A stretch of 21,836 nucleotides of DNA from Paramacrobiotus richtersi (lineage: Eukaryota; Tardigrada; Eutardigrada; Parachela; Macrobiotidae): contig JAQGAU010001044.1 in NCBI GenBank assembly GCA_034698045.1, forward strand, positions 1 to 21,836, read 5' to 3'. The position numbers and the translations under genes were made by a program. A model generated the notes under the pieces. That model made no database searches. It saw nothing but the letters and a program-made list of their open reading frames with translations, and had not been told where the DNA came from. Positions within the stretch are counted from its first letter, which is position 1. Every line of letters begins with the position of its first letter. Shown piece after piece: positions 1 to 8,800 of the stretch.

Positions 1-285
1 TGGTTTTCGGGTTCTTCGCGGCATACTTGCCGCTGTGTGTGTGTGTGATCGCCAATAAAGCGTGTTTATCGGCTCCTAGTTGTGTTCCTTCGTTCCGCAG
101 CGTAGCCCGCTGTGACAGTGCTTTCGGTATTGTGTCGCTCTCCGCAACTTGCAGGTAATGTCCGTGCTTATTGATATTGCGCTTAAAGCTCAAACTCGCG
201 GAGGTTGTCCCGCTCAAATCTTTAATTTTTTCCAGCAGTCCACTTATTTCTCGACACCAGACGTGTTAAAAAACACTAGCCGTTA
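1..285. other. Window edge, no gene seen
   Basis: I see no supported gene here. A short (TG)7 microsatellite lies at 34-47. Open frames on the plus strand are short and have no recognisable motif. The stretch lies 3' of the reverse-transcriptase remnant that ends at 286 on the minus strand, so part of it may be decayed element sequence. Confidence 0.5.
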
Positions 286-627
286 TTACAGGTTTCCATT
301 ATACATAACGCGTTTCCAATCTGTAATTACGATGCTAACACCCTGGTAAAGAAACGAAGACGCCCGCGGCTCTTCCTTAACTAAGCGCAACCGACGCCCA
401 AGATGGCGCAAAAAATCAACAGCATCTTCCCCCCCGGTACCAAAAGTCTCAAAAGCTAGCGGTACAAACTTATACTGCCCACTCAGCTCAACATAATGTC
501 TCCGTTTGGCCGCTTCGCGTGCTTTGGCTGCCGCTCCAGCCTTTTTGGAAGTATCAGCCACGTATGTCTGGGCGGAGGTTGTTGGTTGTTGGACTACGCG
601 TTTGTATGGTGTACATTTTGTTTGTAG
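286..627 (-). mobile_element. Reverse-transcriptase-type retroelement, C-terminal remnant
   Basis: On the minus strand an open frame runs from about 627 to the stop at 286-288. It carries the block FVPLAFETFGTGGEDAVDFL followed by LGRRLRLVKEEPRASSF. I recognise this pattern (FVP-AVETLG, then an R-L basic stretch, then EPRSxSFLxQR) as the tail that follows the RT domain in many animal retroelement polyproteins. The usual QRGNA ending is replaced by unrelated residues, and an in-frame stop closes the upstream side at 628-630. No RT catalytic motif is present in the window, so this is a truncated, inactive copy. No ATG opens the frame; the codon at 561 is GTG, and the frame continues upstream of it. 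The family identification is from memory of the pattern and not from a search. Confidence 0.6.
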
Positions 628-630
628 TTA

Positions 631-1085
631 TTGTGCAACGAAAAGTGGATTCGGGACCGCAGCAGGTATTCTACAACTACTAGTATAGTACGAAATTACA
701 ATTTCAGCTGCGGTGATGTTAAAGACATTTAAAGTGTGATCGGAACGAGATTGCTTAGAATTGTCTAAGTACATTACGGTACCGTAAGACAACTGACGCA
801 CCGACCGGTGAGGTGGATATTCTCAAATCACCAGCTCCATACTCAACCACCGGTCTACAGTTCTGTAATCCGAGTCACACAAGGCAAATTTATCCGTTTT
901 TGGCCCGAACATTAAAATACGCCCACTGGCTTATCGACACCGTTCCTTAACGCTTAAAGGCATACATCAGCGTCTGTCTACGTATAGGCTACACGTACAC
1001 GCTGCCGCCGGCAGGTCTCTGTCGGTAACAGAAGACAGCAACGTACTGTCAGGATAAAACCACCGTTCCATCAATACCGAAGTCA
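631..1085. other. Spacer, possible tail of F-box gene 1
   Basis: No independent gene is seen. Just 3' of the F-box gene 1 stop (1086-1088), another minus-strand frame stays open from the AAAA run at 1092-1095 (TTTT on the coding strand) down to a TGA at 967-969. It ends with ACTCSLYV, which resembles the CRCAACGLLV tail of F-box gene 2. This suggests the true C-terminus of gene 1 lies near 967 and that one base is missing in that homopolymer. Confidence 0.3.
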
Positions 1086-3243
1086 TTACTGAAAAGTGCC
1101 TTTGCTGGCTAGATACTCTGAATGCTGCAGTAGCGCATGCTGAGCGAGCTTCGTCAGGTGTCGGACATCCGCAGATCCCACACGGAAAGGGCGAGGCTTC
1201 TGATAAAAAGACGAGAAGTCGTAGCGCTTCGGAGCGTTCGGATCCTGAGTGTCGCTGAGAATCTGTAAAGCAACACCGCGTTCGGTAGCACTTCTACTTG
1301 CTATGCAGCACTGCTTTCATCCTGCTACAATTACGTTAGACAATCCAAACCACGTTCAAAATTTGATCTGGAACTTGTGAAAGTCAAGAGACAGAACGAG
1401 TTCGAGTAATAACGCTGGAGAGTTACGACTTTATGGCGCACCACACTTTTCCGAGAACACCTATAATTACCTTAGCAATGTCAATAGGAAACATCGTCCT
1501 GACAGTATAGCGACCAAACCACTCCGCCAAACGTTCAACCACTTCATCCTCCAGATCGCGAAATCCGGCATTTAACATCGTCCATAAATCGTTTACGGTC
1601 ACATTTCGACTAAACCGCTCGATGGAGAATCGCACAAGTGCGTGTGGATTCCGTTCGCCCGCTACGGACAGCTCCATGTAGACGTGCATATCGTTCAACA
1701 CGACCTGTCGGCCGACATCTGCTAGGCGCAGCAAATCCTCCCACAAGCACTCCATCCACTCACAATTAGACGCGCCGAAATTCCATTCTTTGGCCAGTAG
1801 CAAGAGTTCCACAGGCGGCAGTCCCTTTTCGGCCATAACACGTTTCAGGAGTGGCGTAACAGCTTCCGTTCTGGTGCGCCCTGACCAGGGGGAGCGTGTC
1901 CAGCGCAAACCACCAGCACCTGGGTGTGTTGGGTCCAGCAGTTGTACAGACACGATGCAAAGCGGTAGACGTCCTTACTATCGACGTCAGACTCGGGATC
2001 GTATTCGGGCGGTGTAGATACCGTGAGGACGCGGCGGATGCAGGCCGACGTTAGGATCACGTCCCACTCGCGGCACACTGCACGGAGATCGGCCTGCTGG
2101 ATGGTGGGCAAACACTGAAAAATGTCTGGAAAAATGGTCGGGTCGCGGTGAAGGGACTGGATGTCGCCGTCCGGACAGGGCATTGTAATGGAGGGGAAGC
2201 CGACGCTTTCCGGGGCATCGGCGCCATTGTTCAGCAAAGAGAGAAGGAGCGGTTCCTAAACGTTGAGCGGTTTAGTACAGTAAACACGTAACACGTTTAC
2301 TATGTACTGGATCAGCTATAACACTGCACGGTTCCTTACCCACCCGACCTCGATGCTATCCTACTGCGACAATTGTAAGCAAACGAGCTTGCGAATAATG
2401 TACGGCAGCAGAAAAGCAACCACTCCTTCAATGTTCTAACTACAACGGGAATACACCCCCTCCCCTACCCCCAGGAAAACAAGGGCATGTGAAACCTCTT
2501 TCTTTGAAGATCTGTCTTAAGTAATCTTGTTTGGCCTACTTCGATTTCTTGACCTAGTCAAAACCAAAACCTGTCACTTACGAGAAGCTGCTGACGTTTG
2601 ATTCGGATGCCGCGGTGCTCCGCCCAGCCAAACTTTTTCCCCCTAAAAATCCCCAACACACCCAGCTCCTTGAAAAGTCCATGCTGCGGGTTATGCACGT
2701 GGTGGCCATCATCCAGTAATGCTGCTGTCGGCAGTGCACGTTGAAAATCTCGATTATCTGCTCATCCGACGGAAGGGCAGGCTGACGGGGTATCATCACC
2801 AGCTTTCTGGAGAATCGGGCGCTATCCACGCGCAAACGATCCAAATGATCCTCGGTAGACCTCATTCGAATGCGCTCCTCAACCGCGAATCCCTTCAGCT
2901 CACGGTCCGACAAAGTGGTCGTAACCAGACCATGATTCTCCAGCAGCACGCCAGGATACCATTTCCACGGGTTCTCTGGCTGCAGACGCAGCAGCACCTC
3001 CACTACTCCTTCTTCAGTTTCCTTTGACATGCATGATGTCCAGAGTTCCCCTAAAGAGTTAGAGTAGTTGCGGTGGTACACCTGGCCGAAAGGAATCAGT
3101 TTTAGTCCCAACTGCCCAGTCCCCCCAAAATGCACAGCAAGGCCCTCAGCAGTCACGTCGATCACGCGGCCATTATGCAACATTCCGTCGTTTCCGCGCA
3201 CGTCCACGCTGTTCCAAGCGAATTCTGAGACACTGAACGACAT
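1086..3243 (-). CDS. F-box gene 1: Tudor/Agenet-like + F-box protein, frame-broken
   Basis: Minus-strand gene, inverted paralogue of F-box gene 2. Exon 1 is 3243-2582 and starts at ATG 3243 (MSFSVSEFAWNSVDVRG). It holds two Tudor/Agenet-like blocks, WNSVDVRGNDGMLHNGRVID and VEVLLRLQPENPWKWYPGVL. The donor is GTAAGT at 2581-2576. Exon 2 is 2255-1471, after a TTTAG acceptor, and holds the F-box (TIFPDIFQCLPTIQQADLRA, then VCREWDVIL) and an alpha/beta-like stretch ending in AEWFGRY. Its donor is GTAATT at 1470. Exon 3 is 1262-1086 and starts ILSDTQDP. Exons 1 and 2 are 662 and 785 bases, each one short of a multiple of three, while the paralogue's matching exons are exact multiples. The break in exon 2 sits at the GGGGG run 1888-1892; the one in exon 1 lies between about 2760 and 2583. 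Likely role, by family: SCF-type substrate adaptor. It may be a pseudogene or carry sequence errors. Confidence 0.6.
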
Positions 3244-3303
3244 TGTGTTACAGTGTAATCTCAGTAGCTGAATGATGAAAGCAAATCGGCGAAGTAATGA
3301 CAA

Positions 3304-3576
3304 ATTTAAAAAAATGGCAGCAGGGAAACCGCCAGCTCATTTGCAAACCGCAATAGCCAAATCCATGTGCTGTAATAAGACTGTGGCATAAGCGTTATTC
3401 AAATCCTTTGTAACGACCTAGGGGCAGAGGGGATAAGAGACGGTCTGCGTTACGCTGCGTAGATTAACAGCGTGATATTCACGTTAGGAACCTGCTGTTT
3501 GTTCAATGTTATTGTTCACATAGAATAGTTCACATATAGTTCACATAGTTCTAGGTTACGGTCAAAAAAAGGGGGA
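3304..3576. other. Intergenic stretch with a short GTTCACATA repeat
   Basis: Nothing coding is supported. Three copies of GTTCACATA lie at 3514, 3528 and 3539 with A/T spacers. This is upstream of F-box gene 1 on its strand, so it could overlap that gene's promoter, but no core promoter motif is convincing. Confidence 0.45.
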
Positions 3577-3861
3577 ATGGTACATTTCAAAGGCTTGAAA
3601 AGCGGGTTACATGACATAAGAATGGCGACTGACCAGGATCACAGTATCAGATGCGGCGGCACCGGCGAGCGCCTTGGACGACTCTTACCAGCCATGTTAG
3701 CATGGTTACTGTCGATCCGCGGTGCTTGTACGGTGTGCAGAACTTCGATTTCCCAGTTCTTCAAATGCACTGTTCGCAATGGGCACAGTCCCAGATTCGG
3801 TCGATTTGATATATTGAACTACAACTTGGAAAAGTTGTTTTTCGCCGTTGTTGCGCAATAG
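3577..3861 (+). CDS. Possible small hypothetical protein (94 aa)
   Basis: An ATG-started frame of 94 codons (MVHFKGLKSG to AVVAQ) with no recognised domain. It has six cysteines overall, and a GACTVCRTS cysteine pair sits mid-protein. An AATAAA lies about 100 bases downstream, near 3960. There is no paralogue in the window and no clear splice site. It may simply be a chance open frame. I do not recognise it and assign no function. Confidence 0.15.
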   Translation: MVHFKGLKSGLHDIRMATDQDHSIRCGGTGERLGRLLPAMLAWLLSIRGACTVCRTSISQFFKCTVRNGHSPRFGRFDILNYNLEKLFFAVVAQ

Positions 3862-4346
3862 TCGGCTTTGCGTGTGCAGACGGAATTCCGAACTATTTAC
3901 TGTAGTGCCGAATCGCCGATTAGCCGTACCTGTGCCCAAATGTGTTCTGTATGTGTGTATAATAAATCCAGCGTTTTGTAATGTGTATCAACCGGTGTGC
4001 GTGTCAGTCTTGCGTATGATTGTACCATTTTCTGACATTATGGTAATATACTGTAAACATGGGCACGGCAGTGAATTTCTAACAGAATCATTTCGTATTA
4101 GAAAGTGGAAGTTTTGCGCATGTCATCACTGTATCTTGGTCGGTAATAGATACTACACAACGTTAATGTTTTATTAATCTTTAACGCTTGTTTAATGTTC
4201 TGATCGCGAAGTTAACATGTACGGAAGAAATCTCAACAAAAATTCAGATAAATCACTTTGTTGAAAGGAAGTCTTTTACGACATCTGAGCGGACTGAGCC
4301 TCCTGTCTGCTTGTGAAACACGTGGCAAAGGTGGATCGTGGTAATA
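3862..4346. other. Non-coding stretch
   Basis: A/T-leaning sequence with no supported gene on either strand. An AATAAA-like signal lies near 3960 (gtgtataataaatcc). Otherwise I see nothing in it. Confidence 0.45.
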
Positions 4347-4375
4347 GATATATCTACGCGCCGCGTAGATATATC
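4347..4375. repeat. Perfect 29-base palindrome (14-base arms)
   Basis: The left arm GATATATCTACGCG (4347-4360) and right arm CGCGTAGATATATC (4362-4375) are exact reverse complements around a single C. Farther out, ATCGTGGTAA near 4336 is mirrored by TTACCACGAT near 4475, so the palindrome may be the core of a larger imperfect inverted repeat of about 150 bases, as in a MITE-like element. No coding sequence is nearby. Confidence 0.8.
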
Positions 4376-4959
4376 GTATCTCAGGAGATAATCACGGTAA
4401 TCTGCCATTGCAGGTTTTAACAATATTACAACGGTAACTTCTAGGCTACCACTAGGGGAGCGGGTTGGACACCCTTACCACGATAATCAGGGGTGGTGAT
4501 TCTCATATTCGGCTGTTCTTATGTAATCACGATGGTCATTTCTGATAACGAGCGGAAGTACGTAACACACAAGCAGGATGAGTCTGCATGGCACACATCG
4601 AAGAACACGATAAGCACGACATCCGCTGGACGCGGGTAGACACGTTTATTAGCGATCAACAGGAACCAGATTACAGACGCTGGGGATAGCCAAGACTAAA
4701 TTCTGATCTTCCGATCTTACAGTTTCATCTCATTCTACATCATGCATTAACATGGTCAGATGTAAAAGGGTTGGTCATCATGTTTCCCGTTGAGTTGTTA
4801 CCAATCACAGAATCACTACTACGGCTATAGTATTAAGAAGGGCGATTTTGCATTGTGTTCGTTAGGAAAACCACGGGTGAATGTATGAAATATGGTACTT
4901 TCTCATATATATATCTGTAGTCTTAAAAGGGATCAAATCGTGTTTTTATTGAATGTATG
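4376..4959. other. Non-coding stretch
   Basis: No gene is supported on either strand. The first 110 bases may belong to the inverted-repeat element centred on the palindrome at 4347-4375. The rest shows only short random open frames. Confidence 0.45.
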
Positions 4960-5765
4960 TAGCATCAAAACAAGTCGATCGCTATCAACAGCTGTGAAAA
5001 TCCACTTCCTGCCGATCTCTGTTAACAATAAATCAACAGGTCGATACCAGGTTCTTCCTGTGGTGGCTATGCACACACCTTTTCGTTTAATTCAATTACA
5101 TGAACTTGGTAGATAAGAGTTAATCAGGTTAGAGTTAACAATTTTTACACAGATATTTTTATGTGCTAATTTAACATAGAGATTTGTGCACATAGTATTT
5201 AAGCCTGTTGTTGTTGCGGCTGAATATACAGTACGTACAGTACTGTTTGTAAATAACGTATACATAAAGTATGCTCATTATTCAGCCGCTGCACCCGCGT
5301 ATTTGCAAGTACAGTACATACCGTGAAAAACAACGCTGAGCCACAGCACTGACAGCAGTACACCGCACACGCAACGTGCCCGTCCAGAATACAGAATCCA
5401 CGTACAGCACAGATCACCAATCAAGCTGATCAGCATGGTAGATAAGAGAGACCGGAGAGGGTGAGTGCGATCAGTGCGATACAGCCAGCGAGTGCGATCA
5501 GTGCGATACAGCCAGCGAGAGCCGACGTACGTGCGTATGACTCATGACGGATATCGCGTCAAAACCGCCAATCGATCTGGCACATACAGTACTTTTGGGC
5601 TCTGGATAAGTACAAAATCGAGCAGATCTCTTCGAACCAGTTGGCTGCCTTCTTGTTTGTCCGCTTCTCCAGCGTCCGACAATTTACGCCGTTAGCCAGT
5701 TTAAAAATGTTAGATAATTACGATCCCTCAGGTTATTTTTAGTAGATTCCGATTTCGGGATTTTG
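4960..5765 (+). repeat. Dispersed repeat, copy A (upstream of the BTB-Kelch gene)
   Basis: The first part, around 4965-5045, matches copy C: both read ATC-AAACAAGTC-ATCG and later GATCTCTGTTAA-AATAAA. The part from 5282 (ATTCAGCCGCTG, CGCGTATTTG, CAACGC) matches copies B, C and D. The tail to about 5765 matches copy D, including GATCAGCATG-TAGATAAGA, AGTGCG-TCAGTGC and ATTACGATCC-C-GGTTATTTTT. It ends about 95 bases before the ATG at 5860, so it overlaps or forms that gene's promoter region. No coding potential or terminal repeat is evident. All copies have the same orientation. The borders are estimates by eye. Confidence 0.6.
5463..5516 (+). repeat. 27-base tandem duplication inside repeat copy A
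   Basis: Two exact head-to-tail copies of a 27-base unit (5463-5489 and 5490-5516), beginning GAGTGCGATCAGTGCGATAC. The equivalent place in copy D (near 13840) has a single diverged unit, so the duplication happened in copy A. Confidence 0.85.
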
Positions 5766-5859
5766 TCCAGCCATTCTGATAAGAGCGGTCCAAACTTCTG
5801 TTTTCACGCCGTTTTCGCTGACTTACCGTCCTAATATCCAGTCCGTTCTGGTACTAATC

Positions 5860-8800
5860 ATGGCATCTGGAAATTCTGCGGTTACTCCTAGCTTGGAAAA
5901 GGGATTGTGGAAGCTGCAGAATGCTGAGCGTCTCTGCGACGTGTTCCTCAAAGGCAAGGAATCCACGGCTGCGAAGATTCCAGCTCATCGCGCGGTTTTG
6001 GCTGCCCGCAGTCCATTTTTCAGCGCAATGTTCTGCTCGGACAGGGAAACGTTCTTCTTCTATTTTTGTCAGGAGCCTGTACAAATCCAGGAAATCCCAG
6101 GTGCAACTCTATACTTGTAAGTATTTACACAGGGATCGTTTTTTACCGCATGGCTGTCACGTTGTTCTGCCGTCTCGTTTCTACCATTGCATTTGCAGGC
6201 TAGTGAAGTATATCTACACGTCCGAGGTGTGTGTTGGCCGGGACAATGTGGTGCCTCTGCTGAAAGCTGCCATCTTTACCGGGTTGCAACCTCTGGCAGA
6301 GATCTGCTGGAACTTCCTGGAGGGAAACATGGACCCAGAGAACTGTATGCACATTTACGATCTGGCAGGGCGCTATCAGCGCACCGATCTAGTTGCGATC
6401 GCCAAGGCGGAGGCTCTACGGCACTTTCCGACTTTGATAAAGAGTGCAGAATTGTTGCAGCCGGATAGTGACAAGGTACGTGCTTCATTTGCGTCGCGTG
6501 AACCTATATCCCACAGCTGTGAATGCACACGTCTCAGTCGTCTTGATTACGTTGGTTATTTGATGGTAAATCCCGGATAACACCGGGTCAGCGATTACGA
6601 ACAAAAACGTTGGTGATGGTCCCTCAGGCACGATCTTCTTTGGCACGCTATTTGGGCTTATTCGGTTAACACATGGTTTATTACATTTTTTGGTCAGGAC
6701 TAAGCAACAAGTATCGCTAGACGCTGTATAATTCATTGCTCTTGCTTGTTCGATCGTCCGTGTACAAATTCGGCTGACCGTTTTACAGAGGCTGACAATG
6801 TTGCACAGTCGCTACCTGCACCATGGTTATCGTCGCTCGGTCGAGCACTGGAATGCCGTCGATGTGATGGGGAAGGAGGGGCTGCTGCAGCATGGAACCA
6901 TCATAGCTGCTGAGTCCGACGGTCTGCTGGTGGACTTCGGATGTAAGGACCAGCGGCGCGAATGGGTGATGTACGGAGCGGCGTTTAGCTACACCAAACG
7001 GTACGATTCACTGGATAAGTCGCGACCGGAGCGTGAGGAACTGCGAGCGGGACAGAAAGTGGAGGTCCTGCTGAGTACGGGACCGCAGGCTCCCTGGTTG
7101 TGGCGTCCTGCCACGCTGCTCACTCCGCGCATCCCCCCGGAGAATGAGAAGATGGTGTATGTGGAGGTACTCCTGGCAGGCATCATCTGTCAGGAGGTGG
7201 TGGATGTGGAAAAGATCCGCCTGCCGTCATCATTGGCCGATCAGCAGTCCCGTATTATCAGTAAGGACGACTTCCGCATCTGGACCGTCCGCCCGCTTCC
7301 TGCACATCTGATTGAATCGTTGCCCAGTACTCCAAAGCTGTGGACATTATTCCTTCACAAATTATCTTATTGCGTCTCGCTCATTAGTATGAACACCGAA
7401 GAATTGATTCTTTTGGGACGCTCTGGATATCCGACAACTCAGTCACAACTGGTAGGTAATTCTCTGGCACTAATTGCTGCTGTGTATTGGCCGCATAGTG
7501 GGCTGCATGGCCGCATGATGTGCCCCGTCGTTAGCGCACTGCAGTGTTCGAAAGATGTTGCACCTGTGCTAATGAGTTACGTGCCTGTGTTCTTCCAACA
7601 GGAATCCGTAATCCGGTACGCCCATAAGCGCATCAATCGGTATAACGGACGAATCGAAGTGGGCAAGGAGTGGCGGTGCTGTTTGCCGTTTAAGTTGAAC
7701 TGGGTGCTGGAGAGTGTTGCAGGAACCGAGTGGACCATGGAGGATGTTAAACACGACATATTGAAAGAAACTTTTAAGTATCTGGATACCGTCGACAAGA
7801 CCCTTTGCCGTCGAGTCTGTCCCGCCTTTGATGCGCTGATTAGCCAGGTCGTATCCGGTGAAATTTGGATCTCAATGCACCGATATTGCTGTAGACTGTG
7901 CTGTAACTGCCGTGAATATCAAGAATTCTACCAGTTAACCGCTTCCATCCTCAAGTGCGCCAATAACCACACTCGTACCATCATCCTGACTCACGGCAGG
8001 TCAGAGTCCGTGTCCAGTCTCCTTGTCTTTATGCGAATGTGTGTTGAACGGGGTATCTGCGCAGCAAGCCAGCCAGTGCTGATCGTAGCTTCTCAGTGCA
8101 AAATCGGCCGATATGACTACTCCTTTGACTACCAAGCGGAGTGGTTAGCCGAATGCTTGGCCGGTGGGTGCTGCCGCAGTCTTCTCCTACACCGGTGCGC
8201 TGTGGAATTGTTCCGTCCTAAACTCCGTTTCAGTGGCATGTTGCCAGTGGGCTGTGGGAATGGGGATCTGTATCGCTTGATGGAGGGCCACGTGCCGGCG
8301 GTTGTTGTCCAGCGGGTGGTCGAGTGGATTGCGCAGCCGATGCATCTGCAGCCGGCGGATCGCCAGCATATTGTCTATGTAATGCAGTCGCTTTGATGTT
8401 GTTGAGAGTACGTATATTTGACTGCATCCTGGTTTCTGCAGATTCTGAATGAGATTACCAAGTCGGACCCACGTGAGACGAATCCCTACCGGGAGCACGA
8501 ATGGAGCATGAATAGCCTGGCCGCCTTGGATGTGACCAAGCTCTCCAGTCTTGCCCTGTATGTTATCAGCCTTTATGCCCCACCTAACCTCTTCGAGCTG
8601 CTGCCCTTCGCCGATAAATGCTCCAATTACATGGAAAGCGGGGAGTGCAGGTGCGCGGCCTGTGGCCTTCTTGTCCGTTGATTAGTGTTTGCCATGTGTG
8701 CTTCATGGGTTGTGGGCACTCTTTTGAATGACTGTTTTAACAAACTCTTGGCTGTTCTCCAGTGTTTATTTTAGTGGTATTTAGTTTCTCACGAGAGTGC

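Noticed and set aside
1888..1892. Programmed -1 ribosomal frameshifting as the cause of the frame breaks
   Set aside because: No slippery heptamer with downstream structure is evident at the breaks. The breaks lie in different genes and also go in both directions in the Kelch exons.
2330..2360. Extra exon in the intron of F-box gene 1 (ATCGAGGTCGGGTGG resembles IEVG in gene 2)
   Set aside because: The similarity is only a few residues and phases do not fit. Exon 1 to exon 2 joining already mirrors gene 2.
3706..3939. Minus-strand frame with a VVVQYIKSTE stretch, considered as a BTB exon for F-box gene 1
   Set aside because: Only a few residues resemble a BTB strand; there are no matching splice sites and no BACK or other BTB residues.
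5921..6580. Single 219-codon open frame across BTB exon 1, intron 1 and exon 2
   Set aside because: Its first part is out of frame with the BTB protein and crosses a clear GTAAGT...TTTGCAG intron. Only the exon 2 part (6199-6475) is real.
8382..8407. One-base frameshift near the end of F-box gene 2, needed if the last intron started at GTACGT (8408)
   Set aside because: That would leave a 34-base intron. Using donor GTAATG at 8379 gives a 63-base, phase-0 intron with no frameshift, and gene 1 has the equivalent GTAATT donor.
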